DNA of 64,000 bases from Methylococcaceae bacterium. GTDB lineage: Bacteria > Pseudomonadota > Gammaproteobacteria > Methylococcales > Methylomonadaceae. A program made the translations under genes and the position numbers. Of the stretch, positions 12,215 to 22,522 are shown one piece after another (the stretch's first letter is position 1; every line of letters begins with the position of its first letter). The stretch covers positions 1-64,000 of the forward strand of contig DAOUSN010000002.1 in NCBI GenBank assembly GCA_030627205.1. The letters are read 5' to 3'. The notes under the pieces were generated by a model, which was not told where the DNA came from, ran no database searches, and saw nothing but the letters and a program-made list of their open reading frames with translations.

Positions 12215-12622
12215 ATGAAAAAACTATTACTAATTTTCTTATTTACATTAATCTTGTCGGCGTGTGCTGATAAAAATCAGTATCAAGAAGCTGTATTAGT
12301 AGAAATGCAAAAAGAACAAGATATTAAAGACTATGAAATTAATCCTGAACATATTACTGATTGCATAGTTGACTTAAGTTCAAAAAAAATGCTTGGGGTA
12401 TTTCCATTTGACCCTGCACGTATGATGGCTTATCGTAATTACACTACGATGTTAACTTTAACACAATCTGTAGATCCTAAGGAAACCTTAGCGAAACTGA
12501 TAAAAGATTTCGGTTCAGCTAAAGATTTACTTAACGCAAGAATAAATTATTCCGAAAGTATCAGTACTTGTATTGCATCCATGATTACCTCAACAGAACC
12601 AGAGGGCAAAGAAAATAGTTAG
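12215..12622 (+). CDS. Putative lipoprotein of unknown function
   Basis: Signal peptide with lipobox-like LILSAC. Confidence 0.6.
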   Translation: MKKLLLIFLFTLILSACADKNQYQEAVLVEMQKEQDIKDYEINPEHITDCIVDLSSKKMLGVFPFDPARMMAYRNYTTMLTLTQSVDPKETLAKLIKDFGSAKDLLNARINYSESISTCIASMITSTEPEGKENS

Positions 12623-12637
12623 CTGCTAAAAATTAAA

Positions 12638-14020
12638 TTAGCCAATCCCACCTTTGGTTAACTGTACAGGGTCTAAAAGTTTTTCTAGTTCACTTCGATT
12701 TAATGCTGTCATTTCAACCGCTACATCAATAATGGCTCGTTTTTGTTTATAGGCTGTTTTTGCAATTTCTGCGGCTTTTAAATAGCCTATAATGGGGTTT
12801 AATGCAGTTACCAAAATAGGGTTTTTTGCTAAGGCTTGCTGTAAATTAGCATCTTTAACCTCAAAGTCTATTATTGCTTTATCGGCTAATACACGAGTAG
12901 CATTGGCTAATAACTCAATACTTTGTAAAATATTATAGCCAATAATAGGTAACATGACATTTAATTGAAAAGACCCTGATTGCCCTGCAATTGTAATTGT
13001 TGCATCATTACCTATGACTTGCGCTGCAACCATTGCTGTTGCCTCTGGAATAACAGGGTTTACTTTTCCAGGCATAATACTACTACCAGGTTGTAAGGCA
13101 GTTAATTCTATTTCACCTAAACCAGTCAATGGCCCACTATTCATCCAACGAAGATCATTGGAGATTTTTATTAAACTAACTGCTATAGTTTTACATTGCC
13201 CTGAAAGCTCAACGATAGCATCTTGACAGCTTAGACTTTCAAAAAATGAATCATTAGGTTCAAAGGGCAGACCTGTTTCTGCGGCTAAACAAGCACTAAA
13301 TTTTTGTGCAAATTCAGGATGAGCATTAATACCTGTCCCTACAGCAGTCCCACCTTGCGCCAGTTTATAAATCCTGGGTAAGGTTGCTTCAATTCTGGCA
13401 ATACTGTTACGAATTTGTAAGGCCCAGCCGCCTAATTCTTGACTTAAACGTATTGGCATCGCATCCATCAAGTGAGTTCGCCCAGTTTTAGTGACCTGTT
13501 TTAAACTTATTGCTTTTGACTCAATAGTAGTAGCAAGGTGATTTAAACTCGGTAATAATTGTTGCTGACATCCTAAAGCAGCACTAATATGAATGGCACT
13601 AGGAATAACATCGTTACTACTTTGACCTTTATTAACATCATCATTTGGACTTATTGTTAATCCTGAAATTTCAGAGGCTAAATGTGCTAAAACTTCATTC
13701 ACATTCATGTTGGTACTTGTCCCTGAACCTGTTTGAAAAATATCAACAGGGAATTGTTCAGAATGGTCACCTTTAATTAACAATTCAGCAGCACTAATAA
13801 TCGCTTTAGCCTGTGGTGATTCTAATTCTCCTAAATCCATATTTACTATTGCAGCGGTTTTTTTAATCAAAGCAACAGTTTTAATAAAAGCCGCCGGCAT
13901 GGTCAAGTTACTAATTGGAAAATTATTTATCGCACGTTGTGTTTGTGCGCCATAAAGTGCGTTGATAGGAACAGTTAATGTTCCCATGCTATCGTGTTCT
14001 TTTCTATAGTTTTCAGGCAT
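12638..14020 (-). CDS. fumC: Fumarate hydratase class II
   Basis: E-H-D-S-M-G-T-L start, GSSIMPGKVNPV signature, TGSGTSTNMNVNEV. Confidence 0.96.
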   Translation of the reverse strand: MPENYRKEHDSMGTLTVPINALYGAQTQRAINNFPISNLTMPAAFIKTVALIKKTAAIVNMDLGELESPQAKAIISAAELLIKGDHSEQFPVDIFQTGSGTSTNMNVNEVLAHLASEISGLTISPNDDVNKGQSSNDVIPSAIHISAALGCQQQLLPSLNHLATTIESKAISLKQVTKTGRTHLMDAMPIRLSQELGGWALQIRNSIARIEATLPRIYKLAQGGTAVGTGINAHPEFAQKFSACLAAETGLPFEPNDSFFESLSCQDAIVELSGQCKTIAVSLIKISNDLRWMNSGPLTGLGEIELTALQPGSSIMPGKVNPVIPEATAMVAAQVIGNDATITIAGQSGSFQLNVMLPIIGYNILQSIELLANATRVLADKAIIDFEVKDANLQQALAKNPILVTALNPIIGYLKAAEIAKTAYKQKRAIIDVAVEMTALNRSELEKLLDPVQLTKGGIG

Positions 14021-14255
14021 TATTAATAAAATTAATCACATCATGTTCATTAAAAGGCCAGCCTAATTCGGTTTCATTATCAGGTTGGTATAAGACTGGA
14101 ATTCTAATGGCGTAACGTTGTTGCCATTGTGATTCTTCGGCAATATCAATTAATTCTAACTCAAGCTGTGAAAATTTTATTAATATTATGGTTAATATCA
14201 CTTCTGCTTGTTCACATAAATGACAAGCAGATGTTCCAAATAAAATTAGTTTCAT
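14013..14255 (-). CDS. Glutaredoxin-like protein (DUF836 type)
   Basis: LFGTSACHLCEQAE redox motif; overlaps fumC start. Confidence 0.8.
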   Translation of the reverse strand: MKLILFGTSACHLCEQAEVILTIILIKFSQLELELIDIAEESQWQQRYAIRIPVLYQPDNETELGWPFNEHDVINFINNA

Positions 14256-14267
14256 CAGCGAGTTATT

Positions 14268-15527
14268 TTAATTACGTTTCATTGATGCAAAAAATTGAGC
14301 ATTAGTTTTAAAATCTTTTAGTTTTCCCAATAAAAATTGAGAGGCTGCCATTTCATCCATAGGCTGTAAAATCTTACGTAATATCCATGTTTGTTGTAAT
14401 TCGGTAGGATCGACTAAATATTCTTCACGTCGTGTGCCAGAACGATTAATATTAATGGCAGGATAAACACGTTTTTCAGCAATTTTTCTATCTAAATGTA
14501 ATTCCATATTACCAGTTCCTTTAAACTCTTCAAAAATTACTTCATCCATTCGTGATCCAGTATCTACTAAGGCTGTAGCGATAATAGTTAAACTACCTCC
14601 TTCTTCAATATTTCTTGCTGCTCCAAAAAAACGTTTAGGTTTTTCCAAGGCATTCGCATCAACACCTCCTGATAAAATTTTTCCAGAAGAAGGTGCGACT
14701 ATATTGTACGCCCTTGCTAAACGAGTAATAGAATCTAACAAAATAACTACATCGTGTTTATGCTCAACTAAACGCCGTGCTTTTTCAATAACCATGTCAG
14801 CCACTTGTACATGACGTGTTGCAGGTTCATCAAAGGTACTGGAGACGACTTCACCTCGGACACAGCGTTCCATTTCGGTAACTTCTTCGGGACGTTCATC
14901 TATTAAAAGGACAATTAAATAACAATCAGGATTTTTTTCTGCAATAGCATGGGCAATGTGTTGTAAAATCATGGTTTTCCCAGCTTTAGGGGGAGAAACG
15001 ATTAAACCACGTTGACCTTTGCCGATAGGTGCAATGAGATCAATGATGCGACCTGTTAGGTCTTCACTGGTGCCATTACCTTCTTCTAAAATGAAGCGTT
15101 GGTTAGCAAATAATGGAGTAAGATTGGAAAAAAGAATTTTATGTTTAGCATTTTCAGGTAACTCATAGTTAATTTTTTCAACTTTAAGCATCGCAAAATA
15201 ACGTTCACTATCTTTAGGTGGTCTAATCTTACCACTAACTGTATCACCCGTTCTAAGATTAAAACGTCTAATTTGACTGGGAGAGATATAAATATCATCT
15301 GGGCCGGCTAAATAAGAACACCCCGGTGTTCGTAAAAACCCAAAACCATCTTGTAGAATTTCTAATACTCCATCACCGTAAATATCCTCGCCATTTTTGG
15401 CTTGGGCTTTTAAAATTGTAAAAATAAGTTCTTGTTTTCGGGTTCTGGAGACATTGTCTAACCCTAACGATTCTGCTATTTCAATAATTTGAGCAATGGC
15501 TTTTAATTTTAACTCGGTAAGATTCAT
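14268..15527 (-). CDS. rho: Transcription termination factor Rho
   Basis: [57 protein letters not shown]. Confidence 0.98.
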   Translation of the reverse strand: MNLTELKLKAIAQIIEIAESLGLDNVSRTRKQELIFTILKAQAKNGEDIYGDGVLEILQDGFGFLRTPGCSYLAGPDDIYISPSQIRRFNLRTGDTVSGKIRPPKDSERYFAMLKVEKINYELPENAKHKILFSNLTPLFANQRFILEEGNGTSEDLTGRIIDLIAPIGKGQRGLIVSPPKAGKTMILQHIAHAIAEKNPDCYLIVLLIDERPEEVTEMERCVRGEVVSSTFDEPATRHVQVADMVIEKARRLVEHKHDVVILLDSITRLARAYNIVAPSSGKILSGGVDANALEKPKRFFGAARNIEEGGSLTIIATALVDTGSRMDEVIFEEFKGTGNMELHLDRKIAEKRVYPAININRSGTRREEYLVDPTELQQTWILRKILQPMDEMAASQFLLGKLKDFKTNAQFFASMKRN

Positions 15528-15671
15528 ATATGTAAGGGAGATTTAAGATCTGAAACAGCGTAAAAATTTACGACAGCCACGTAGGCTGTAGAATATTTAA
15601 GAATAATTTGATGGCAATAATTTGGATATGCTAGGATAGCAACAATGTAATGATTGTAGAAGTATAGCGTA

Positions 15672-15708
15672 AAAGTCTAGACACGTCCAAAGAAATTAAA
15701 ACGTGTCC
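15672..15708 (-). terminator. Putative intrinsic terminator downstream of trxA
   Basis: gacacgt(15680-15686)/acgtgtc(15701-15707) hairpin; minus-strand transcript then runs into a short CTTTT. Confidence 0.4.
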
Positions 15709-15735
15709 AGTTTTTAAATATTTTAAACAGCGTGA

Positions 15736-16062
15736 TTAAATATTTTTATCAATAAAAGCTTTAAGTTCTGAACTTGTTAAAGCGCCCACTTTAGTTGCTT
15801 CTATTTCACCGTCTTTGAAAATCATTAAGGTTGGAATACCTCGAACTCCATAAGTCATTGGAGTTTCTTGATTATCATCTATATTAAGTTTGGCGACTAT
15901 AATTTTATTGGCATAGTCCTTAGCAATACTCTCTAAAACAGGGGCAATCATTTTACAAGGACCACACCATTCTGCCCAATAATCAACTAATACTGGTTTA
16001 TCAGCTTTAAGAACTACTTGGTTAAAATCACTATCCGTTACAGAAAGGACTAAATCGCTCAC
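15736..16062 (-). CDS. trxA: Thioredoxin
   Basis: VDYWAEWCGPCKMIAPVLE, GIPTLMIFKDG. Confidence 0.97.
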   Translation of the reverse strand: MSDLVLSVTDSDFNQVVLKADKPVLVDYWAEWCGPCKMIAPVLESIAKDYANKIIVAKLNIDDNQETPMTYGVRGIPTLMIFKDGEIEATKVGALTSSELKAFIDKNI

Positions 16063-16160
16063 GCTATATTCTCCAAAATCTAAAACTATGACTATATGAG
16101 AGTTAGCATTATCTTGTCAATCAATTTCAATCAAATTGATTTTTAAGTTATCCTATAGCG

Positions 16161-17402
16161 ATGAATAATACACATTTAACTCAAACTCGGTTTAGTAATT
16201 TAGAATTATCTGCTTCTATCCTTAAGGGATTAAAGGCGGCTAAATTTGAACTCTGCTCCCCTATTCAAGATAAAACTCTACCATTATCATTACGTGAAAA
16301 AGATGTTATGGGTCAGGCACAGACTGGCACAGGGAAAACCGCGACTTTTTTATTGGCCACTTTTCAGAAGTTAATTAATGATGAAAGCGAAAAAATAAAA
16401 AATCCACGGGCGATTATTATTGCTCCGACCCGTGAACTTGCTATCCAAATTCATAAAGACGCGCTTCAGCTAAGTAAACATCTTTCTTTAAAATTCGCTC
16501 TTCTTTACGGTGGCACTGACTATCAAAAACAACTCGACAACGTTAAATCTAATGTCGATATTATTATTGGTACACCTGGAAGAATTATTGATTTTTATCG
16601 GCAACAAGCTTTTACCTTAGCTAATATTCAAGTCATGGTTTTAGACGAAGCTGATAGGATGTTTGATTTAGGTTTTATTAAAGATATTCGGTTTTTATTA
16701 AGACGAATGCCTGAACCTGAAAAGCGTTTAAACATGCTCTTTTCAGCAACACTGTCTTATAAAGTAACGGAATTAGCTTATGAACACATGAATAATCCTG
16801 TTACTATTAAGATAGAATCTGAACAAGTTACGTCTAAAGCAATTAAACAAAGCGCGTTTTGTCCCGCTAATGATCAGAAAATCCCTTTATTATTAGGTTT
16901 ACTAAAACACCGTAATCCTCAACGAAGTATTGTTTTTGTCAATACTAAAAAATGTGCTGAAGAGCTTAATAATTATTTAACTGCGAATGGTCATAAAGTA
17001 GCAGTATTAAGTGGCGATGTTGCCCAAGAAAAGCGTCAAATATTGTTGAGTAATTTTCAAGAAAACAAACTAGATTTAATGATAGCAACTGATGTAGCTG
17101 CTAGAGGTTTACATATTGCCGATGTTTCACACGTTATTAATTATGATTTACCACAAGATGCAGAAGATTATGTACATCGGATCGGACGAACAGCACGTTT
17201 TGGAGCAGAGGGTGAGGCAATTAGCTTTATATGCGAAGAATATGCGTATCATATGCCGGATATAGAAGAATTTATAGCTCAAAAGATTCCTGTTTTAACC
17301 ATAGAAGGACAGTTATTAGCTGAGGTCATCAAACCGGTTAAAAAAGTTAGCCATACGTTTAAATCACAGAAAAAACCGAGTATAAAAACGGTAAAAAAAT
17401 AA
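16161..17402 (+). CDS. rhlB: DEAD-box RNA helicase (RhlB-like)
   Basis: AQTGTGKTA, PTRELAIQ, VLDEADRMFDLGF, SATLS, HRIGRTAR. Confidence 0.9.
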   Translation: MNNTHLTQTRFSNLELSASILKGLKAAKFELCSPIQDKTLPLSLREKDVMGQAQTGTGKTATFLLATFQKLINDESEKIKNPRAIIIAPTRELAIQIHKDALQLSKHLSLKFALLYGGTDYQKQLDNVKSNVDIIIGTPGRIIDFYRQQAFTLANIQVMVLDEADRMFDLGFIKDIRFLLRRMPEPEKRLNMLFSATLSYKVTELAYEHMNNPVTIKIESEQVTSKAIKQSAFCPANDQKIPLLLGLLKHRNPQRSIVFVNTKKCAEELNNYLTANGHKVAVLSGDVAQEKRQILLSNFQENKLDLMIATDVAARGLHIADVSHVINYDLPQDAEDYVHRIGRTARFGAEGEAISFICEEYAYHMPDIEEFIAQKIPVLTIEGQLLAEVIKPVKKVSHTFKSQKKPSIKTVKK

Positions 17403-17441
17403 ATCCAGTATTCTTGATGAGGTATCTAGATTAAGGCTTGA

Positions 17442-17475
17442 TTGCTCAACACATTTATCCCAAGTAAATTGTTTA
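17442..17475. repeat. 34-bp direct repeat, copy 1 (remnant of glycosyltransferase 3' end)
   Basis: ttgctcaacacatttatcccaagtaaattgttta, identical to 19253-19286; extends to 38 bp with one mismatch (17438-17475 vs 19249-19286). Confidence 0.95.
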
Positions 17476-17481
17476 TACTAG

Positions 17482-18129
17482 TTATTCATTAAGATCCAAA
17501 ACCTTTATTTCTAATTCTCGTGGTGTTGTTAGCGTATTAATGACATCTACCTGTATATTTCCTAAAAAGTTAATTTTTTGCTCAATTGCCTTTTTTAAAC
17601 TAGTTGCTAATGGTTTAAATTGCTTAGGATGATTTAATTCCCCTTTACGCTCTAAAAATAAAATTAAAAAAATAGCTTTATTATCAATAAATAGCGATTG
17701 ATTATAAAGATGTAGTTTTTTTTCATTATTTCTATAACTTGCAAACAAACCAATTAAAGTATCTTTTGCTTTTTTAGCAACTTCTTCTACAAGATAAGGG
17801 CGATTAAGCGAAATTTTAATAAATTTTTTATCTTCTTCTGTAGTTAATTTATCTTTAAAACTTTTTAACAAAATCGTTTCTTTTTTAGAAGGATTAGCAG
17901 AAAAACGCATCGTGCATTCTTCATTTGTTGCTGTAATATACTTTACTTCAATCAATAAAATACTTTTATCAGAAATAGCAATAAAATCAACTGCTTTTAA
18001 GCCATAGTTTTTTATTTTTTCATAAAAATTTTCTGGAGTTTGCTCATCATATTTATAAACTTGCCATTTATCTGAAAACTCAAAGCTTAGTTTTCCACCT
18101 ATCGTTTCTTCTATTAAAGTGGTTACCAT
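17482..18129 (-). CDS. Unknown protein with possible PD-(D/E)XK nuclease-like motif, partner of adjacent AAA ATPase
   Basis: KAVDFIAISDKSILLIEVKYI resembles D-x(n)-E-x-K core; starts 12 nt after the ATPase stop. Confidence 0.55.
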   Translation of the reverse strand: MVTTLIEETIGGKLSFEFSDKWQVYKYDEQTPENFYEKIKNYGLKAVDFIAISDKSILLIEVKYITATNEECTMRFSANPSKKETILLKSFKDKLTTEEDKKFIKISLNRPYLVEEVAKKAKDTLIGLFASYRNNEKKLHLYNQSLFIDNKAIFLILFLERKGELNHPKQFKPLATSLKKAIEQKINFLGNIQVDVINTLTTPRELEIKVLDLNE

Positions 18130-18141
18130 TTCAATTAACCT

Positions 18142-19173
18142 TTATATTTCAGCATAAATAGCTGCTTGCTCTTCATCGTAAAGAGCAAGCTCTTCCTCTA
18201 AAGCTGTAATTGAATTTAGTTGACTTAAACATTCACCTTGTTCAACTTGAGTTCCATGCTCTGATTTTATCAAACCAAAGAAAGTGGCAGGAATATTTTT
18301 GTCGGAATGATGAATTAAATAATCAAAATATTTCATTAAAAATAAATTATGGGTGGCAATAACGATTTGAATATTATATTGAGTCAATTCAATTAAAAAA
18401 ACAGCCAATTGTTTAATTAACTTTGGGTTAAGATTTGCTTCTGGTTCATCCCAAAAAATAATACTATTTTCTTTAAGCGAATCATTGGCAATTAAATAAG
18501 ACAGCATTCCAAATTTACGCAATCCTTCAGCAATCATGAAAATATTAAATTCTCCATTAGGTGTTTGTAAATAAAAATTATTACTTCTTAAAATTATTTT
18601 ACCACCAAGAATAGGTTCTATTGCTGAAATAAGTTTTTTATTAGGTTTTTTTAATAAAGGATTATCAATTGCTTTACATAAATCATAATAGGTTTCATCA
18701 AAAGAAAGTGCATATTTTTCATACAATGTTGTAAAATTAGCAAAGAGGGATAATACTTCTTTTGCAGGAAAAAATAATGGTTGTTTTAAAAGAGGTTTAT
18801 TTGGATGTGTTTTTATAGAAATTTTATCACGTCTAACTAAGTCAAAGCTAATTGATTCTTTAACTTTATTTTCATCATCAACAAAGAAATCTAAAGTTAC
18901 ATTTTGTGTTATATTTTCATTTAGCAGGGTTTGGCAGTTTTGAAGTTCTATTAAATTATTAATTCTAAAAACACCGTGAAGTTTATTTATTAAGGTTTCT
19001 CGCCAACCTTTATTACCGCATTGATTCCAAACTGTTGCGACACTGTATGCTAGTTTTAAGACATGACTTTTACCACTTGAATTTTCACCAATAATAATAT
19101 TAATTCCTTTAGAAAAATTAAATTCGGCATTTTCAAAGGTTGTAAAATTATGTAGCGTTAATTTTTTTAGCAT
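18142..19173 (-). CDS. AAA/ABC-type ATPase (RecF/SMC/OLD-like, AAA_21 type)
   Basis: Walker A GENSSGKS, signature-like MIAEGLRKFGML, Walker B SIIFWDEPEANLNP, H-loop VIATHN; no TOPRIM domain seen. Confidence 0.85.
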   Translation of the reverse strand: MLKKLTLHNFTTFENAEFNFSKGINIIIGENSSGKSHVLKLAYSVATVWNQCGNKGWRETLINKLHGVFRINNLIELQNCQTLLNENITQNVTLDFFVDDENKVKESISFDLVRRDKISIKTHPNKPLLKQPLFFPAKEVLSLFANFTTLYEKYALSFDETYYDLCKAIDNPLLKKPNKKLISAIEPILGGKIILRSNNFYLQTPNGEFNIFMIAEGLRKFGMLSYLIANDSLKENSIIFWDEPEANLNPKLIKQLAVFLIELTQYNIQIVIATHNLFLMKYFDYLIHHSDKNIPATFFGLIKSEHGTQVEQGECLSQLNSITALEEELALYDEEQAAIYAEI

Positions 19174-19210
19174 AATTTTTATTTATATTCATTTTAAACT
19201 GAGGTGGTAT

Positions 19211-20494
19211 TTATAAATTAGTATTTTTGATTTTTTTATAAATAGCAATTGTTTGCTCAACACATTTATCCCAAGTAAATTGTTTAGCTCGTTGTAAACC
19301 TTGTTTAATAGTAGCCACTCGCCATTCATCATTCGTTAATATTTTAATCATCCCTTGTTGAATCGCCTCCAAATCATTAGGATCAACCAATATTCCTGTC
19401 TCTCCCATCACTTCTGGAAGTGATGAAACATGTGTAGTTAAAACAGGAATTCCACTTGCCATCGCTTCTAAAGGCGGTAATCCGAAGCCTTCATAAAATG
19501 GCACAAAAACAAAAGCCCTTGCCCCTGCAAATAAATAAGGTAAGTCTTCATTAGATGTATAACCTAAATGTATAACTTCCCCTTGTTTAACTAATTCTGT
19601 AATTTTGTTTTTAATTTCTTGATTACGCCAACCGTCCCCACCCACTAAGACTAGAGGATAATTTTCTCGTAATTTTTTATCCAATTGCAAGTAAGCATCT
19701 AGCATTGACAAGATGTTTTTACGCGGTTCAATGGTCGAAACTGATAATAAATATTGTCCCGCAATTAATTTATGTCGAGATAAAACCGTATATAATTCAG
19801 TTTTAGAACGGGGATGATAACTGTCATCAACGCCTAATAAAACCGTAGAAACATTTTCAGGTTCAACCCCCATTTGAGCAATTAATTCTTTACGAACAAA
19901 TTCAGAATCTGTAATGATATGGGAGGCTGTTGCTAAGGTTATTTTTAAATGTTTCTTTAAATATTGTACCCGTTCTTTTGGATGATATTCGGGACAATGA
20001 ATAAATGATAAATCATGAACGGTAGTCACACTCGCGCCATCAAACGGTTTTAAAATATAATTAGGTTCATGATAAACTGCATTCTTAATGGTTTTTGCTT
20101 TTCGATGAAACATTGCCGCGTTATAGCGTGCATAAAGTTGATATACAAACGGTAAGGCACGTAAAACAGTAATTTTTAAAAAGGGAATGGCGGCTAATAA
20201 TTGTCTTAATTTACTACGAGGTGCTTGAGTTAATAACTCAGTTTCAATCACATTATTCGTTTCATTTATTTCATTTATTTCATTATTATCATTATTATCA
20301 TTATTATCATTATTATCATTAACAACGGAATGGGTTTTAACAAATTCTGAACTATCAATCCAACGCAGTCCGCCAAAACATGAAACTTTATTAATTTCGT
20401 CACTTTTTAATAAACCTTCGAGTAAATATTGGGTATAACGCCCAATACCTCCACTAGGTTTTAATAAGCTTTCAACATTGAGAATAATGTGCAT
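19211..20494 (-). CDS. Glycosyltransferase family 4
   Basis: GGIGRYTQYL, TVHDLSFIHCPEYHP, LLSVSTIEPRKN, PFYEGFGLPPLEAMASGIPVLTT. Confidence 0.92.
   Translation of the reverse strand: MHIILNVESLLKPSGGIGRYTQYLLEGLLKSDEINKVSCFGGLRWIDSSEFVKTHSVVNDNNDNNDNNDNNEINEINETNNVIETELLTQAPRSKLRQLLAAIPFLKITVLRALPFVYQLYARYNAAMFHRKAKTIKNAVYHEPNYILKPFDGASVTTVHDLSFIHCPEYHPKERVQYLKKHLKITLATASHIITDSEFVRKELIAQMGVEPENVSTVLLGVDDSYHPRSKTELYTVLSRHKLIAGQYLLSVSTIEPRKNILSMLDAYLQLDKKLRENYPLVLVGGDGWRNQEIKNKITELVKQGEVIHLGYTSNEDLPYLFAGARAFVFVPFYEGFGLPPLEAMASGIPVLTTHVSSLPEVMGETGILVDPNDLEAIQQGMIKILTNDEWRVATIKQGLQRAKQFTWDKCVEQTIAIYKKIKNTNL
19253..19286. repeat. 34-bp direct repeat, copy 2 (inside glycosyltransferase 3' end, QFTWDKCVEQ)
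   Basis: Identical to 17442-17475. Confidence 0.95.
20263..20320. repeat. In-frame 9-bp tandem repeats inside glycosyltransferase
   Basis: catttattt x2 (20263-20280) followed by cattattat x4 (20281-20316) plus partial catt; encodes NDNNDNNDNNDNNEINEINE. Confidence 0.95.
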
Positions 20495-21381
20495 TAATCT
20501 TTCCCTGCTAAATACATTGCCCGTAAGGTTTTAATAAAAGGAATAGAAGGGGTTACGCCTAATAATTGTTTCATTTTAGTATTATTTCCACACAATATTT
20601 TAATTTCATTTTTTCGCACAAAAGCAGGATTAACCTTAACTTCAATTTCATACCCCGCAATCTCATTCATTAACTTAAGAATTTCAGCTAAAGTAAGCGT
20701 CTGTCCCGAACAAAAATTAATTTTATTTGAATGAATAGATGATTCAAAAAGATTTAAATAAGCAGCGGCAATATCACGTACATCTGAAAAATCACGGGCA
20801 ATGTCTAAATTCCCTAGTTCAATCGTCTTTTTATTTTGCGCGTAATGGTCAACAATTTTAGGCACTAGGAATTTTTTATTTTGTCCGACCCCTGTATAAT
20901 TAAACGGTCTAGCAATACTAATAGGAAAGCGTTCGTACCAAGTTGTAACCATCATCTCCATGGCTAATTTACTCACCGCATAATGGCTAATCGGATTTAA
21001 AGGGGTGGTTTCAGCAATAACTTTAACAACAGGGTTTCCATATACATTAGCACTGCTGGCAATAATGATTTTTTCAGGGTTTAATCCTGCTTTATCAATC
21101 GCTTGTAGTAAGTTTGTCGTCCCTACTGTATTGACACTATAAAAAGCCGTCTCATCCCCATGTCCAACAAATGACATTGCCGCTAGATGAATAATTCCAG
21201 TAGGTTTTGTTGCTACCAGCACCTGATTAAGCGAGTCTTTATCCGTTAAATTACATAAAGTTTCCCCTTTTATAGGTTGATGACTGACCCCACGAATGAC
21301 CCTGTAGCCTGCTTTTTCAAACAGTTTAGCGAGATAAACTCCAGTAAAGCCGCGACTTCCCGTAATTAAAACTGTTTTCAT
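20494..21381 (-). CDS. NAD-dependent epimerase/reductase, GDP-6-deoxy-D-mannose reductase-like
   Basis: VLITGSRGFTGVYLA, SANVYGNP, ISHYAVSKLAME; adjacent to GDP-mannose 4,6-dehydratase. Confidence 0.85.
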   Translation of the reverse strand: MKTVLITGSRGFTGVYLAKLFEKAGYRVIRGVSHQPIKGETLCNLTDKDSLNQVLVATKPTGIIHLAAMSFVGHGDETAFYSVNTVGTTNLLQAIDKAGLNPEKIIIASSANVYGNPVVKVIAETTPLNPISHYAVSKLAMEMMVTTWYERFPISIARPFNYTGVGQNKKFLVPKIVDHYAQNKKTIELGNLDIARDFSDVRDIAAAYLNLFESSIHSNKINFCSGQTLTLAEILKLMNEIAGYEIEVKVNPAFVRKNEIKILCGNNTKMKQLLGVTPSIPFIKTLRAMYLAGKD

Positions 21382-21398
21382 ACGTTATCCTTGAAACT

Positions 21399-22481
21399 TT
21401 AGAAAGAAAAACCTTGTTCATTGCGACGTAAATCAGCATCAACCATCATTTTACATAATTGTTCTAGCGTAGTGGTAGACTCCCAACCTAGATCTGCTTT
21501 GGCTTTGGCTGGATTTCCGATTAATAGTTCAACTTCAGCGGGGCGATAAAATTTTGGATTAACTTGAACTATCGTTTTGCCCGTTGCAATATCAACAGCG
21601 ATTTCCTGCTCATTTTCACCTTGCCATTCGATAGCCATATCAACGGCTTGACATGACATATTAACAAAATCACGCACCGTTTCCGTACGATTAGTGGCTA
21701 AAACATAAGTATCAGGCTTGTCAGCTTGTAACATTAAATACATGCCTGCCACATAATCTTTGGCAAAGCCCCAGTCACGTTTAGCATTCATATTGCCTAA
21801 TTCTAATAAATCTTGTTGTCCTAATTTAATTTGAGCAATGGTATTAGTGATTTTACGGGTCACAAATTCTTGTCCGCGTAAAGGCGATTCATGATTAAAT
21901 AAAATACCGCTAGTGGCAAAAATATCGTAAGATTCACGGTAATTAATCGTCATCCAATGCGCATATAATTTAGCGATGCCATAAGGACTACGGGGATAAA
22001 AAGGGGTGGATTCTTTTTGGGGAATTTCTTGAACTTCGCCAAACATTTCAGAGGTTGAAGCTTGATAAAAACGACATTGTGGATTTACAATCCGAATCGC
22101 TTCTAATAAATGCACTGGACCTAAACCAGTAATAGCAGCCGTTGCTAAAGGTTGATCGAAAGAAACCCCGACAAAACTTTGGGCTGCTAAGTTATATATT
22201 TCACTCGCTTGTGTATTTTCAAGTAAGCGAATGCTTGAGCTTAAATCGGTTAAATCATATTCAACTAAATTTAGATTAGGATGATTTTTAATACCTAATG
22301 ATTCAATACGCCAAAAATTAACTGAACTTGTACGTCTGTAAGTACCATAAACGGTATAGCCTTTATTTAACAGTAGCTCGGCTAAATAAGCCCCATCTTG
22401 CCCTGTAATACCTGTGATGATTATATTTTTCACGCCATAAAACCTGTTTGTTAAACCATAAAATGGTTGAGATGATAACAT
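21399..22481 (-). CDS. gmd: GDP-mannose 4,6-dehydratase
   Basis: [58 protein letters not shown]; start probably internal at VKNIIITG. Confidence 0.95.
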   Translation of the reverse strand: MLSSQPFYGLTNRFYGVKNIIITGITGQDGAYLAELLLNKGYTVYGTYRRTSSVNFWRIESLGIKNHPNLNLVEYDLTDLSSSIRLLENTQASEIYNLAAQSFVGVSFDQPLATAAITGLGPVHLLEAIRIVNPQCRFYQASTSEMFGEVQEIPQKESTPFYPRSPYGIAKLYAHWMTINYRESYDIFATSGILFNHESPLRGQEFVTRKITNTIAQIKLGQQDLLELGNMNAKRDWGFAKDYVAGMYLMLQADKPDTYVLATNRTETVRDFVNMSCQAVDMAIEWQGENEQEIAVDIATGKTIVQVNPKFYRPAEVELLIGNPAKAKADLGWESTTTLEQLCKMMVDADLRRNEQGFSF

Positions 22482-22522
22482 GTTTTAAAAACTTAACTGA
22501 TTCCACCTTTAATCTGTTCTCA

